Below, piece after piece: positions 12,901 to 24,040 of a stretch of 46,864 nucleotides of DNA. The stretch is from NCBI GenBank assembly GCA_000708835.1, contig DF237187.1, forward strand, positions 84,995-131,858. The letters run 5' to 3'. A program made the translations under genes and the position numbers. The number at the start of each line of letters is the position of its first letter. Positions within the stretch are counted from its first letter, which is position 1. The stretch is from Klebsormidium nitens. Lineage: Eukaryota > Streptophyta > Klebsormidiophyceae > Klebsormidiales > Klebsormidiaceae. The notes beneath the pieces are model-generated. The model did not search any database and was not told the origin of the DNA. It saw only the letters and a program-made list of their open reading frames with translations.

Positions 12901-13357
12901 CCAGAGAGCGTCATGAACCATCGTACCGACACACATCTGCAAATCTGACATGCGAACATGTTGCATAGGACGGTGATTTCATTTTCGATCCTAGGCGGCT
13001 GTGACTGCAGAAACCTCAATTTACTTCCTTGTAGTGTGCATGATTGAGCCTGCTCTAGATTAGTCGAAGTGGCGTGGTGCCCAAGAAAGCTGCTCGAACG
13101 ATCTGACTTCTTCCAATCACTAAGCTAATGGTCAATGGTAGCGCTTGCCCCATGATACTAATCGACGATCCGTGAAACTAGGCCTGAAGCTTCGCATCTT
13201 ATCCCAAGGTACTCAAACACAACGTTAGCTAACGTAGTAAGCTGCCTCCTGCTTTCTATCTTCCGATTACCATTACCTGACCTTCAACGCCCGCTCAACA
13301 AAGTGTTGGGCGGGCTCTACCGGAAACCCACGCTAGACTCAACTCAAGCGCCGGCCC
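9915..13357. other. Gene-free tract: promoter side of stomatin-like gene and 3' flank of GID4
   Basis: No frame on either strand has convincing coding character. 10780-11700 is T-rich on the plus strand and resembles intron or UTR sequence. From about 12200 to 13000 palindromes such as GCATGC, CTAGCTAG and CATG-containing words are dense. The first few hundred bases above 9914 must hold the promoter of the stomatin-like gene; no clear TATA box was found. Confidence 0.5.
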
Positions 13358-15236
13358 TCATCTGAACTCGTAACATCCAAAACTATGCCCATTGCGCCCC
13401 TCGGTGGTCGCTCGTAGCTCGAGCTGTTGGTAGGGGCTGCTATTTGGGTCGTAATAAAACCCTCGGATCGTTCCGTCAACCCTGGAGAAGCACAGGTAGT
13501 AGAACCCCGCAATCGTCAACCCGCAGTCGGGACCGACGTTGACAAAAAACTTCTCCTTCCATCGCATGTACACATGGCTATGCCGTGCAAGGTCAATGCC
13601 CTTCCCGCCATCCCGGTTGACGGCCTCTCTGAGGGGCGCGAAACTTGGAAACCGCGACCAATGCTTGAGGTCTGTATCGGGGTTAGCCCAGTCTTCCGTG
13701 AAGAACGTGTGGTTTATGTTGTCAATGATCTCGCCCTGCGCAAATGTCAAAAGGAGGAAATTACATGAGAGGGGAAACATTAACTGTTGCATAAACAATC
13801 CCCCAACAAAAGCTTTCCTTTTATTGTTGCCTCTCAAACCTCCTTGCTGTTGCTCGGCCAATCATAATCTGATTAGTGTGGGCGCATGTGGGTACAACCT
13901 GCGAAGGCTTAACCAGGGGCAGTTGATTGTACAGATCAGTCAACTTCAGCGGGAATCAGCAAATCACAAACGTGCTGCATAAGCGCAATCGAGATATCTG
14001 TGACTTTCACCGCTAACCACCTTCGTCCTTCAAATTTATGGGGCACGCAAAATTGAGTATGCCCTCTCTTATCCTAATGGTACGCTCCTAGGCACGCGCT
14101 TTCTCTACAGCTTCTTTGAAATACGGCCTTCCAAACAAAGGGAGCCCTTAACGAACAGCAAAGCGATCTTCCAACGATCGCTTTAACAAAATCCCGACCC
14201 AGAAGCAGTTGACGAATCTGGGAGCAGAAAGTATGCATGCTGTTTAGTCAAAACATTTCAGGCATTTTATTCAGCTGGTGTGGCAGGGGCCTTTGCACTA
14301 TCTTAACCCGTAGCACACTCTTTGAGCAGCCAAGGCACTGAAGAGGATCTTATCCTAAGTGTTTAAGCAGAACCCATGTGTACAGAGCAAACCAAGAAAC
14401 TTCTCCGCTACTGCGAAGTAGCTCAAGCGGTGCGCTAAGGGATGGCTTGACATTGGCTCACAGCCCCTAACCTTTTTTGCCACCAGACTAAAAGGACTGG
14501 AAGGAACCTTCTTTGACCAAGTCAACAACAGCAAGCACCACGCTTGGGGAGCACCGTCCTACAAGGCGCCACTTCCATCGCTGACCCATGAGTGCTGTGC
14601 GGGGCGTCAACGCTTATTCACAACAATCAACAGCCAGAAGCAACAGGTGTTGGCTTGAAAAGGGGCCCCAAAGGGTCTCAGCCGCTACTGACCACTCGAA
14701 ACCTCCTAAGTGTTCAAGGATGTCACAGATTCCTGTAAGATCCTGAATCAACAGTTTCTTCTTAATCAGCTGAATGAAGCCTAACAAGCGCCCTCCGCTT
14801 TGACGGCGCGGCGCAATTTTACTTCGATAGCTATACTCCAATGCACGCAAGGTTACATCCTATTTTCACTATCTATGCACGCGTAGGGACTACCTCTCCA
14901 ATATCCACTTTGGAAAAACTGGAGATCCAAGTGTGGTAAAAAGCCTCTGAACATATACAGTCTCCCAATCAGAATTGTCTGCTTGTCAAGAGCCCACTGG
15001 CTGCAAGTGCGACTGACCTCCCAGAACGTGACCACCGAGCTCTCCGCTGCTGGCACGTTGAGCGCCTCCATGCTCCCACACAGCGTTCCATGGCGCAGGT
15101 CGCACCCCTGGATGCGTACGTGCACTGTCCACCGCTCCTCTTTCATTGCCCCGCTGTGGTCGACATTCTGTGTGCCGACAAAAGCCTGCCCCACGCTCAA
15201 CAGCGTGCAGGAGGGGGGGCTCGTCCTGCTTGGCAT
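13358..15236 (-). CDS. GID4: GID4-type substrate receptor of the GID/CTLH E3 ubiquitin ligase
   Basis: Two exons, 15236-15018 and 13735-13358 (stop at 13360-13358), separated by a 1.28-kb GT-AG intron; 198 aa. The start at 15236 lies 33 nt after an in-frame TAG and places the N-terminus directly before the conserved PPSCTLLSVGQAF. The single Vid24/GID4 domain fills the protein: GTQNVDHSG, WTVHVRIQGCDLRHGTLCG, TFWEGEIID, KHWSRFPSFAPL, YMRWKEKFFVN, CGLTIAGFYYLCFS, GFYYDPNSSPYQQLEL, ending CYEFR. In yeast and animals this beta-barrel binds Pro/N-degrons and hands substrates to the GID/CTLH ligase; the plant members are close in length and sequence. An upstream coding exon cannot be excluded, because a TTCAG acceptor-like site lies just before the ATG, but plant relatives begin about here. 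Confidence 0.95.
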
Positions 15237-15905
15237 CGCGGCCCCCTGAATAGTGTATCCAAAAGATGTCTAGAACTGTGCCATATTCTCGGATCGGACA
15301 AAACGCGAATTTGATATCAAAGGCTGCGATGGAGACTGCTTCCGTCAAAATTCGTCAATCTGCTTCCGCAATCCATGCCGCCTTGCGCATCGGAACGTGA
15401 GCTCAGGGACTGGAACAAGGAAAGGTGAACCTTGAAATTGAGATAGAATGGTGGAGCTCCAGCTCGTGCAGGCTACTTCCTCCTGCCACCATGCTGAGCT
15501 GGAGATTACAGTAGAATCGTCCAAGCTCGTGCACAGCCTGAATCCTGCGGCGGCAGATGAGCTGCACATCTAATTCCTGCCTGCCTCCTGCAGTACCTAC
15601 TGCACAGTGGTTTTGAGTCTTTCGACTCGTGTGCGCGAGTGGTCCCCGCGGACCAGAATCGAATTAGCCTAGGCTAGGGGTAGGATAGATCGAGGGAACA
15701 TTCAAACCGTCGATGATCTCATAGAATCAACCTTTGACCGTCAGATCAAACTTCTGACACCGAGTTCTAAGTCCAGAAACTGAGAATCGTGAGATCCAGC
15801 TAGAACGTGGGGCCTGCTTGGCACTTCGATTCTGGGTCAGGTGGCGCAACAGTCTGGTAACTAAAAGATTGACTTACAGCGGGATGACTTATTAGATTTG
15901 CACCC

Positions 15906-15990
15906 GGGGGACGGGCGGGGTTAGCATGGTGGTTAGGGTGGGTTCGGGTGCGGAGCGGGTGATTATCTGGGTTAGGGTTTTTAGTTTGTT
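15906..15990 (+). repeat. Dispersed GGGTGCGGAGC repeat, copy 3
   Basis: Contains GGTGGGTTCGGGTGCGGAGC followed by TCTGGGTTAGGGTTTTTAG; it is the best-preserved relative of the copies at 4680 and 6170. It abuts the inverted-repeat element that starts at 16026. Confidence 0.55.
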
Positions 15991-16025
15991 TGGTCGGGAC
16001 TCGTGAATCTTAAGTCACTCACCCG

Positions 16026-16562
16026 TTAAACCACCACCCGCCACCTATAAATTCGGCCGGGATGCCGGCCGTCCTCAGAACTTGAACTTCTCAAGAGAAG
16101 TTCAAGTTCTCTCATGGGGCGCAAGCTTTTGGCACTGCAGAAATGGCTCTTGCCTACCTTATTGGTTGGCCACATCATGCTCTTTGCTGGCGGTGCCAAG
16201 CTCAGTCGCCACATAGAGGCCTCAAGAGAGGGCGCCCGTTTTTACAGCTCTCAAAACGAGCTAAAATAGCTCCTATAAGGCAACCGCACCATTCTTGCGC
16301 TTACAGGCCTTGTTTTTGGACGTTTTTGAAGCTGGAAAAAGGAGCGCGTCCCAGCGGGGCCTGTTCCAGGCGAACAAGCTTGACACCGCCAGATTTGGTG
16401 AAGATTTGATGCTGCAATTGCTTGCGGGAGCGGCCATTTCAGTGTTCAAAATGATGCGCCCCACGGTCGCAGTTTGAATTTCACGATTCAACGACCGTTG
16501 GCAAATTATGCCACGTCAGCATTTTAACTTTGCCCGATTATAAATCGTGGGTGGTGGTTTAA
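16026..16562. mobile_element. MITE-like element, 537 bp, with terminal inverted repeats
   Basis: The left end TTAAACCACCACCC (16026-16039) is the exact reverse complement of the right end GGGTGGTGGTTTAA (16549-16562). Similarity extends inward as TATAAAT-like blocks. TTAAGTCAC occurs just outside both ends (16010-16018 and 16563-16571), with CCCG shortly after each, fitting an imperfect target-site duplication; TTAA itself also borders both ends, as in piggyBac-type insertions. No transposase frame is inside, so it would be non-autonomous. A perfect 15-bp-arm hairpin lies at 16078-16109. Confidence 0.65.
16078..16109. repeat. Perfect inverted repeat, 15-bp arms, 2-nt centre
   Basis: GAACTTGAACTTCTC at 16078-16092 pairs exactly with GAGAAGTTCAAGTTC at 16095-16109, with AA between. 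It lies inside the MITE-like element near its left end. Confidence 0.9.
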
Positions 16563-16838
16563 TTAAGTCACCCCGGATTACCAGTATTGGCGCAACTTCC
16601 TAGCATCGAGATCCTCATCTGCTGCCCTGTTTACTCTTCTCTTTTGACTTGAGGGAGCAAGCAAACTGGCAGTGGAAAGGTTTTGTGTGCCTTCCTTCGT
16701 AGATTGTCAAAGGTAGTGCGGTGCCGCTGCCTGCATAAAGTATTCTGACGCCCCTCGTATGAGCACATATTAACGGTTTTGTCAGGAGAAAGTTCATGTG
16801 GTTTGGGTTGAATTCAAAAGGCGTTTTGGTCTGCCAAG

Positions 16839-19800
16839 ATGGGGTCAGCGGGATTGGCGCTGAGTGCTGACCTCAGGGTGCTGCCTGTTGGCCCACAACC
16901 GCCAACAAGTCTTCCTCAGCATGTCAAAGCAACAGTCCCGTTGTGCAGATTGAGTGCAAAGGGGCATGGCCCTCAATTGCTGACCTGCAGACTGGGGGTC
17001 CAATTAGCAAGACGAGCAGGCTCAGTGCTAAGTTGTAGAGAAAGCACAAGACTGAGCCGGGGGCCCCTTTTGCCAAACTCTTTGGGAAGCTTCTCGTCAA
17101 GCATGGCAGGGCGACAGCTGAGTGGTCCCATAGCAGGAGTCTTAAGGAGCAAGGCCAGGCACAGGGGCTGTGTTGCCGCAGCACCGGCAAACATAGTGCA
17201 AGGAGCAAACATCGTGAAGCCTGCCATTGCTGTTGCTGGGACTGTTCTTGTCAGGTGAGCGAATCGGTCATTGCTTAAGCAAGCAAATGTTGATGGGGAT
17301 CTTCGTAAATGTTGCTAGTAGCGCAGGCCTTATTGGGGATTTGGAATGGGTGCAAGGACTTGGGACCCCCCAATCCCGTGTAAGTGCGATGATTCTGTGT
17401 CGCAGTTGAAACCAAGCAGAATGTGTAGATGGTGCTGTTTGTGTAGCCACAGAGGTTGTTTCATTTTTGATGAGTTTCTGTGTAATCTGCCGTTGTCAAA
17501 TTAGGGTTTGCATTTCACTGCAGGATCCCCCCTCCTATCTTGATTCCGTCATGCATTGCGGTGATTGTCTATGCTCTTATGGGGCTGGAAGGGCTTGTGC
17601 GGTGGACGCGCAACCGCTGCAAGAAGGTGAGCGGTGCTTCACATGTTGCACTTCCATATGCACATTAGAACTACTTCCTTCATGCTACCCTGTAGTGGGC
17701 GCAAATGATGCATTGTGCCAAAAAGTGCTCAAAAGTTAAGGCTTCCCTTAATCTGCCACCTCTTCAATGAAGCTGTTAGCTTCGCACTTCATCTGTAGCT
17801 GGACTGACTTGACCTTCTACCGTAGCCAGGGATGTTCATTTTCTCAAGAGAAGAGGCTGTTGATTGCAAGTAGCTTCTTCTTCTCTGAGTTTTCTTGGTT
17901 GTTAGGATGTGAACCAATTACTGCTTGGATCTGTTTTAGTTGCTCAACCAGCCAGAAGAAGTGCCGGGAGAAGACAACTGGTCTAGCAGCCGCGTCCGGA
18001 AGTATGTGCTGCCCTACATCAAGCCTGTGGTCATCTGGGCCGCTATCTTTGTTCTCTGCGGGTAAGCCACAAGTGCCCCCTTTACTTGGGCCTCCACCAC
18101 CAGTTGATCCTTGTGGTTCAGCTCGTTCAACTGCCGCGTGCGTGCAAGCTAACAACAGAATTGTCCTTGAGCTCTGTGCTAGCTTGAAAGCATGGTTGCC
18201 TGAGGTCATTCCCCCCTTATGTCTAATGGACAAAGATCAGGGTTTCTTTTTCAACAAGCCCTAAAGAGAAATTGTCTCCATTGTTTATGCCGTAACTTGG
18301 GTGTTAAGAATGTGGCTTTCAGCTTGTAATGTCTTTTCCTGGTTGCCAAAAGGTGATCATGATGTGAAACTTAACTGCCTAATCATTGAGGCTCTTCCAT
18401 TCTTGTTGTGCAGTGCCCTGGACCGGCTTCCAACCCCTAACCTCCTGAACAAAGTCAAGTTGAAGGCGGTCAATGTGGTTCGCGTGTTTGCCTCCGTATT
18501 CAGCGTCACTTACTGCATCACTGTGTAAGTCCTGTCCGTCTGACACTCTCCCATTGCTTGTGAGAGCCTGTTGCTTGTGAGAGCCTGTTGGAAGCACAGA
18601 CGTTGGTGTAAGCATCTGACTGCAAAGTCTCGAAGCCTTTGCCTCAGCTCTGCTTAACTATAGTTAAATGGTTTTCTGTGGTCAACTTCACATTCTACGC
18701 CAACCTCCAATGTTGCACGTTTAGAGTTCCAGTACTGACAAATCGATAGGGTCTACAAAGCTGGATTGAGATAAAGCACTTGGTGGAAAAATAAGAATCG
18801 GCCAACAGCTTCTCAGGTTGCATTTCTGATTATTGTCCTCTATGTTCTTTCAGATTGATCCAGCACATGCAAGCGGTGGTTTACAAGCCTGTGGGGGCCA
18901 ATGAGCAAGTTGGCAAGGAGCTCGTGATGCAAACCATCGAGGCAGCCATCTGGTTCCTGGGCTTTGCGCTTGGGATGGAGCTTCTGGGAGTGGCCTCAAA
19001 TAGCTTCATCACTGCCGGAGGTATTGGGACGCTGGTCTTCACCTTTGCGGGCAAGGAGGTGAGGGCCTTTGATACACTTACCTTCCTGTTGCTGCTCGTT
19101 GTATTAGTGAGGATGCAGGAAACGGGTTTTTCGGAAGGAAGGTTGCGTGCCAGGATGATCCAGTGGGGAATTGCTCCATTCCGAGACACAAGCTTCTGGC
19201 TCCGTACACTTTTGGTCTGGTTCTCTGAACTGTTTCAGTTTCAATACAAAGAGCTCTGGTATCCTCGGAGAGCCGTCGCTTGTTTGATGACCACCTGTTC
19301 ACATGAGTGGGTTCCAAGCGCTGAGCGATTTGGCCTGACTTTCATTCCAGTCGGCAAGGCACTGCTGTAGCTTTTGAGAAGGACGAGCTTCGTGACAGCA
19401 CAGTGCACGTGGTTTCCTGCTTGCTGATTGCATTGGCTCCGTATCCGATCATCCCGACCGTGAAGATCAGATGTTGTACGCTTTAGACACTGAGGATCTT
19501 CATCGGTCGCGTCTAAGCCGAGTGCACGAGCAGACCAGACCTCTGAAAACTTCCCTGCGTTTTCTTCAGATCGTTGGGAACGCTCTGTCCGGGATGACCA
19601 TCCAAGCCACAAAGCCGTTCACCGTGGGGGACTGGATCTCGATCATGGTCAACGGCCAGTTCGTGGAGGGACACGTAGAGAACATGGGTTGGTGGCAGCT
19701 GACGCTCAAAACGTTTGAGCGGGAGAGCTCGCGCATCGCCAACCAGCAGGTCATCAACAGCGTCATCACCAACGTGACGGCCAAGACGCACTGGCGCTTC

Positions 19801-22800
19801 AAGTCGTACATCCATCTGTACTTATTCACACCGGAGGAGCAAGTGCAGGTGAGGGTCTATTTCAACAGCAGTTATGTCGACAACTGAAGTACGTCACGTT
19901 TGTGGAGCTCGTGAATTTCTTCCATAGCCAGTAGGCTCATGTAAGGGCCTACTGTTCAAATTACTTGACGAGTCTGCCTTTCAATCCACGTTCCTGTCGC
20001 CTTTCTTTAGTTCCCATTCAAATAATTTATTGTGAGTTATTTATCCTCCTCGCCCTGTTGAGTATTTTTCTGTTTTTGCGACCTTCTCGTCTTTTTCCGG
20101 CCGTTCCTCGTTCTTGTGGTTGGCGTCTCCGGAATCGCCCATCTTCCCTCCCCCAGAGAAGCGTGATGGACTTCGTTTTAGCATCTCTTCATTTTCTCTT
20201 TGCTCAACGTCGCTGAGATGCGCTGTCCCCTCTCCCCCAGAAAATCGTGATGGACATCCGGAAGCTGCTGGCGGAGCATCCCAAGATCGAGCACCGGACA
20301 CTGCATCGGCGCGTCTTCTACGACGGGCACAACATCAGTGTCCCTTCCAAGGACGTTCTCGTCTCGTGCTACTTCCAGACGCGCTGGCAAGAGGAGTACT
20401 CCAAGCTCAAGGTAAGGAGACAAACCGGGAGTGCGTGGTCAAAGCTGTAAGGTTATCATTATAAGTGCCGCTCATTGTTAGGTCGCGGCTTTCTTCGTCT
20501 ACGGAAACTTTCTCGAAGAGTTCACGAAGGTTGCCCGAAGAGTCTGCAACTTGTGGTCGGTCCAGAGAAGCATTCTCGATCAGCGGCAAAATATCAAGGG
20601 TTGCTGACTTGTTGCCGACTCTCTTCAAGATGGCTGAACCATATCTTTCTTTCAATCCTTCTTCAGGAGGAGCTCATGTACGAGATAGAACGCATCATCA
20701 GCCGGCATGGCTCCCGCTACGCAACCCCAATCCGAACCCACGACTACACGGCCGGCAGTACGCCACCCTCCATGAGTACCTCACCTTACGACTCCCCAAC
20801 TCAGCGGCTCTTTCTCGCCGAGATGACCGTCTACAAGAATCCCTCACAAGACGCTTCCAAGCTGGGCGTGGTCGACGTAACGGCCAGTGCCGCAACCACA
20901 GTGGACATTACGACGGCAGCCGTGGTGGACGTGGAGGCTGAGGTTCGCCGCGTAGCCGCGCCGAAAAAGCAAGCTGACGTCAGCACGGTGGTTCAGAACG
21001 GCGCTGAGATCAACAAGGATGAGCCCGCACCTGAGGTCGGCCAGAACGGCGCGGTGCCGAAGGTGGCGGCTGGCGCCAGTAACGAGCACCCGGTAACGAA
21101 AGCTGGTGAAGTCAGCAATAGCGACGTATCCTCCAACGGGGTTGCTGACGTTACCAAGGAGGGGGCGTCAATGGGAGCTCAGGCGGAGGCCGCAGTCGAT
21201 CGGGAGAAGGCTAGCATGGGGAGTGGTAGGAGGTCAGAGGCTGATTCGGAAACTGGGTCTAATACTTCGGACGGAGCAGAGAACGGCGCCTTGGAAAAGG
21301 AGCTGGCAGACTATTTGAGGCGGACCAGTAGCCCAGGGAGGACGAGGGGTGGGGGCGACGTCGACACCGCTACGAGAGGCCACTTGCACTTCTCTGATGC
21401 GGAGGCCAAAGTGCGGGGTATGGTGAACCAGCCTCCGGTTACCGGCTTAACCCTGTCGTCCCTCCAGTACAGTACGCCCGAAGAAGCTGCCGCAGCAGCC
21501 GCTGCGTTTTCGGCACAGGCGGCAGAAGCGGCTGCGGTCGCAAGAGAGCTGCTGAACCGGCTACAGTGGGGTGAAGCTGCGGGCGACTTCGACCCCCCGG
21601 AAGAGTCGACCAGCTATTCTGGGACGAGGCCCTCAGAAAGGGGGCATGCGCGGTGGCCCAAAGTCACCCCCCTCGACGTTGATTCCGGCTCGGGGGGAAA
21701 GAGGAGCCAGCGGATGGAGCCCTTGGGGCCGCGGACAAGCGATCGACCAGAGGCGAGTTCGTCCCCGAATGGGATATTGGAGCCGAACAGGGAGGTCGAG
21801 ACCATGAGCGACGTGCCATACCGGGGTATCAAGGAGGCGTCCTCGCCAGGGAGGGAGTGGGCCAAGCAGTACTTTGCTGGTAAGGCTCCAAAATGCGCAG
21901 AGATGGATTCAGGCCCGTCTGGTCTTTTGCGTAGTGTTTGGCAGACAATGCTTCTTAGCCGCCTTTGATGTGCACGGCTTGCTGCAGACGGTTTGAGAGC
22001 CCTGATTTTGCACCCTTTTTGCAGACGTTGTGGTAGCTTCATGCTGAGTCGCATCAGAGAACGGCCTCTGTAATCCAAAGATTTGCCTGCCCCACACTCC
22101 TCCCTACTCGCAGCCCATGTTGTAGGGTGCCAGCAAAAATATCTGGGCGGTTCTGGTATGGTCTGCGGTAGGTCTGTCTCCGTGTGGCTGATATGCCCAG
22201 GCGAAGACTCCATCCTTGCTTCAAACAAACGTCTTCAAGCTACGGCCGCTGTTTGGTTGTCGTAGCCTATCTCTTCTCGCTCCCCAAGCTTTCCGTTCTC
22301 TACGAGCTTGCATCTTTATTATGTGAATTGAACATTGATTTGCAAAGGCTTTTTTGGTTGATGATAAAGTATCAAAATCCTGAACCTTTTCCTGTGCAGG
22401 CGACCGGCAGGCCGCCCGAGGCTTTACGGCCGTCTCCGAGTTTGAGCACCTGCAGGATACAGACGAGGAAGACTTGCGGGTGTCCGAAGCGGACGCTGTC
22501 GACGACCTGCGTCCGATGTCCGAGGAAGAAGCGTCGGGCTGGAGGCAAGCCGACTCGGGTGCCGCCACCACTTCCGGGAGCAGTGGTGCGTTCCACGAAG
22601 GCGCGAGGGTTGACGGAGGGGAGAGCGTTCGGAAGGGCCCTGTTGGCGGCCGGGGCGACGCTTCGGCAGCCCAGCCGCAGTCAAGAACGGACTCCGGGAC
22701 AGGGCCCCCGAAGGAAAAACTAGAGGGGTTGGAGACGATGGGGCTGAGCCGGAGTGATATCACACTTTTGGGGATCGCAATTGACAAGACAGGGCGGCAG

Positions 22801-23052
22801 TCCGCGGTCCTGGACAGCGCGTTTGACCCATCAGTCTCGCCAACACAGCTGGCGCAGCGGAGTCCCGGGGGGACGAAAGGGCAGGGCGGGAGCCCCATTG
22901 AGAGTGGAAATGGCAAGCAGGGGGGAATTCCGTCTGAGGACTTGGGCCAGGAGAAAGGGGAGAAAGAGCCGGCGCCTGTTTTGGTCGGAAAGGAAGGGGC
23001 CCTGCCGTCTGGAGCCAACGCAATCCCACCAGTGACCGAGCAAATGGGATAG
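16839..23052 (+). CDS. MscS-like mechanosensitive channel, plastid (MSL2/3) type, long C-terminal tail
   Basis: Exons 16839-17254, 17524-17626, 17952-18061, 18414-18524, 18854-19058, 19570-19848, 20241-20411, 20667-21879, 22400-23052 (TAG 23050-23052); 1086 aa, all phases consistent. Residues 1 to about 120 are Arg/Ser/Leu-rich with few acids, like a chloroplast transit peptide. Membrane segments follow near 126-165 (KPAIAVAGTVLVRIPPPILI), 191-210 (VVIWAAIFVLCG), 230-250 and 277-297. The pore-lining helix is around FITAGGIGTLVFTFAGKEIVG. The MscS beta domain includes IQATKPFTVGDWI, VENMGWW and ERESSRIANQQVI, followed by KTHWRFKSYIHL and HRRVFYDGHN. The motif RHGSRYATPIRT ends the conserved part near residue 500. 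The rest is an Ala/Glu/Gly/Ser-rich tail with no recognised domain. Relatives release osmotic stress in the plastid envelope (family knowledge); plastid targeting here is inferred. Confidence 0.93.
18555..18589 (+). repeat. 17-bp tandem duplication in an intron
   Basis: TTGCTTGTGAGAGCCTG occurs twice back to back in intron 4 of the MscS-like gene, followed by a further TTG. The copies are identical, suggesting recent slippage. Confidence 0.8.
20148..20190 (+). repeat. Decoy copy of exon-7 acceptor region in the MscS-like gene
   Basis: CCTCCCCCAG followed by AGAAGCGTGATGGACTTCG resembles the true acceptor and exon start at 20229-20258 (CTCTCCCCCAG, then AAAATCGTGATGGACATCC). The copy sits about 88 bp upstream. 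It is a shorter version of the splice-junction duplications seen in the downstream AAA gene. Confidence 0.55.
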
Positions 23053-23884
23053 GACTGCGAGGCTTTGTAACTTGAGGGTAGGCAAGTTGGGGTCGTAAGA
23101 TACTAATTGTATAGTCAGTAATTGTTCGACATTCTTTCAGTCAATTCATGTCCTGCTTTCGTGTTTGAAGCTGGAGAGCGAAAAAAGTTCTGAGATGTCC
23201 AGCAATGTATACATCCTTCTCGCTGAAGAGGTGCGCCGGTTCGATGGTGAGGTCAGGTGCAACGGAGAGACTCGATCACACGTGACAAAGCAGGGAAGTT
23301 GGTTTAGTTTTCGAAGGCATACAAATGTCACCAATAGTATGTGGCAGTTCATGCACAGCTTTGTATTTTAGCACGAGGGGTGGGCTTCACTTTGTTTCTC
23401 CATTTGGACTTCTGGTCGCATGATCTTGCTTGGTAACTAGTATAGAAACATTTTTGATGAATCCCGAACTCCGAAATTGCTTGTTTCTGCGCCATGGGCC
23501 CAAGTGCCTAAGCTTCTATAAAAAGAAGTGACCATCGCATGTTGCCCGTTGAGATTCGAGTGGCCCGTTGAATCCTAAGTTGGCCCACCTTTTGCGTTGT
23601 ATGCAGCCATGCCACTCCTAAGCTTGAGCATGCAAAGTATAGCCCATTGCTCAGTGTACTAAAGCATAAAATGCAAAATTGCGGCTCACTCAGCGGCGGG
23701 CCCGGGGCAGCGACTGTTATATGTATTGATATATTGTTTTTGTTGTAGCTAATTCCGATGCAGCTCAATTGGCACAGGCTAAGTTCAAATACGCCGTAGC
23801 CAGACAGGCCATAGGCTTCCGACTCATGGCACACAAATGTTTTGGAGTTCGTGATCTATCATTGCAGTGATCTGCAACCATGTA

Positions 23885-24040
23885 TATGAGCTGCGCCGCT
23901 GGCCGGGGCGCCGCGGCCTTGCGCGTGAAGTTGCCAGCGGCCGCGCAGGGCGCCGTCGCCCGGCCGGCCGCGTGCCCCGGCCACCGTCGGCGTGCCCGGC
24001 CGCGCGCCGGGCTCAGCTCCGTCGACGCGCGTGCATTCGA
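23885..24040. other. Extremely GC-rich patch
   Basis: About 150 bp made almost entirely of CCGG, GGCC, CGCG and GCCG words, in surroundings near 45% GC. Frames through it on both strands look like low-complexity Arg/Ala/Gly/Pro and are not convincing protein. It may be a CpG-rich regulatory island or a foreign insertion. Confidence 0.6.

Larger units (their letters stand above)
15237..16838. other. Divergent intergenic region between GID4 and the MscS-like gene
   Basis: Must contain the promoters of GID4 (-) and the channel gene (+). It includes a GGGTGCGGAGC dispersed repeat (15906-15990) and a terminal-inverted-repeat element (16026-16562), leaving roughly 0.7 kb and 0.3 kb of unexplained sequence next to the two start codons. 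No convincing gene is present. Confidence 0.6.

Noticed and set aside
15968-15985. Telomere-like GGGTTAGGGTTTTTAG.
   Set aside because: Only about two imperfect units are present, and they sit inside a dispersed repeat with copies elsewhere. It is not a telomeric array.
20475-20666. Upstream extension of the long frame through exon 8 of the MscS-like gene.
   Set aside because: The homology-supported reading enters at the TTCAG acceptor before GAGGAGCTC (20667) from exon 7. The upstream part is intron 7, and its frame is chance.
21614-22228. A 204-codon minus-strand frame opposite the channel's C-terminal exons, and a 265-codon one at 22221-23018.
   Set aside because: They are antisense shadows of GC-rich coding sequence. 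The plus frame joins exons 8 and 9 in phase, and the antisense frames show no domain.
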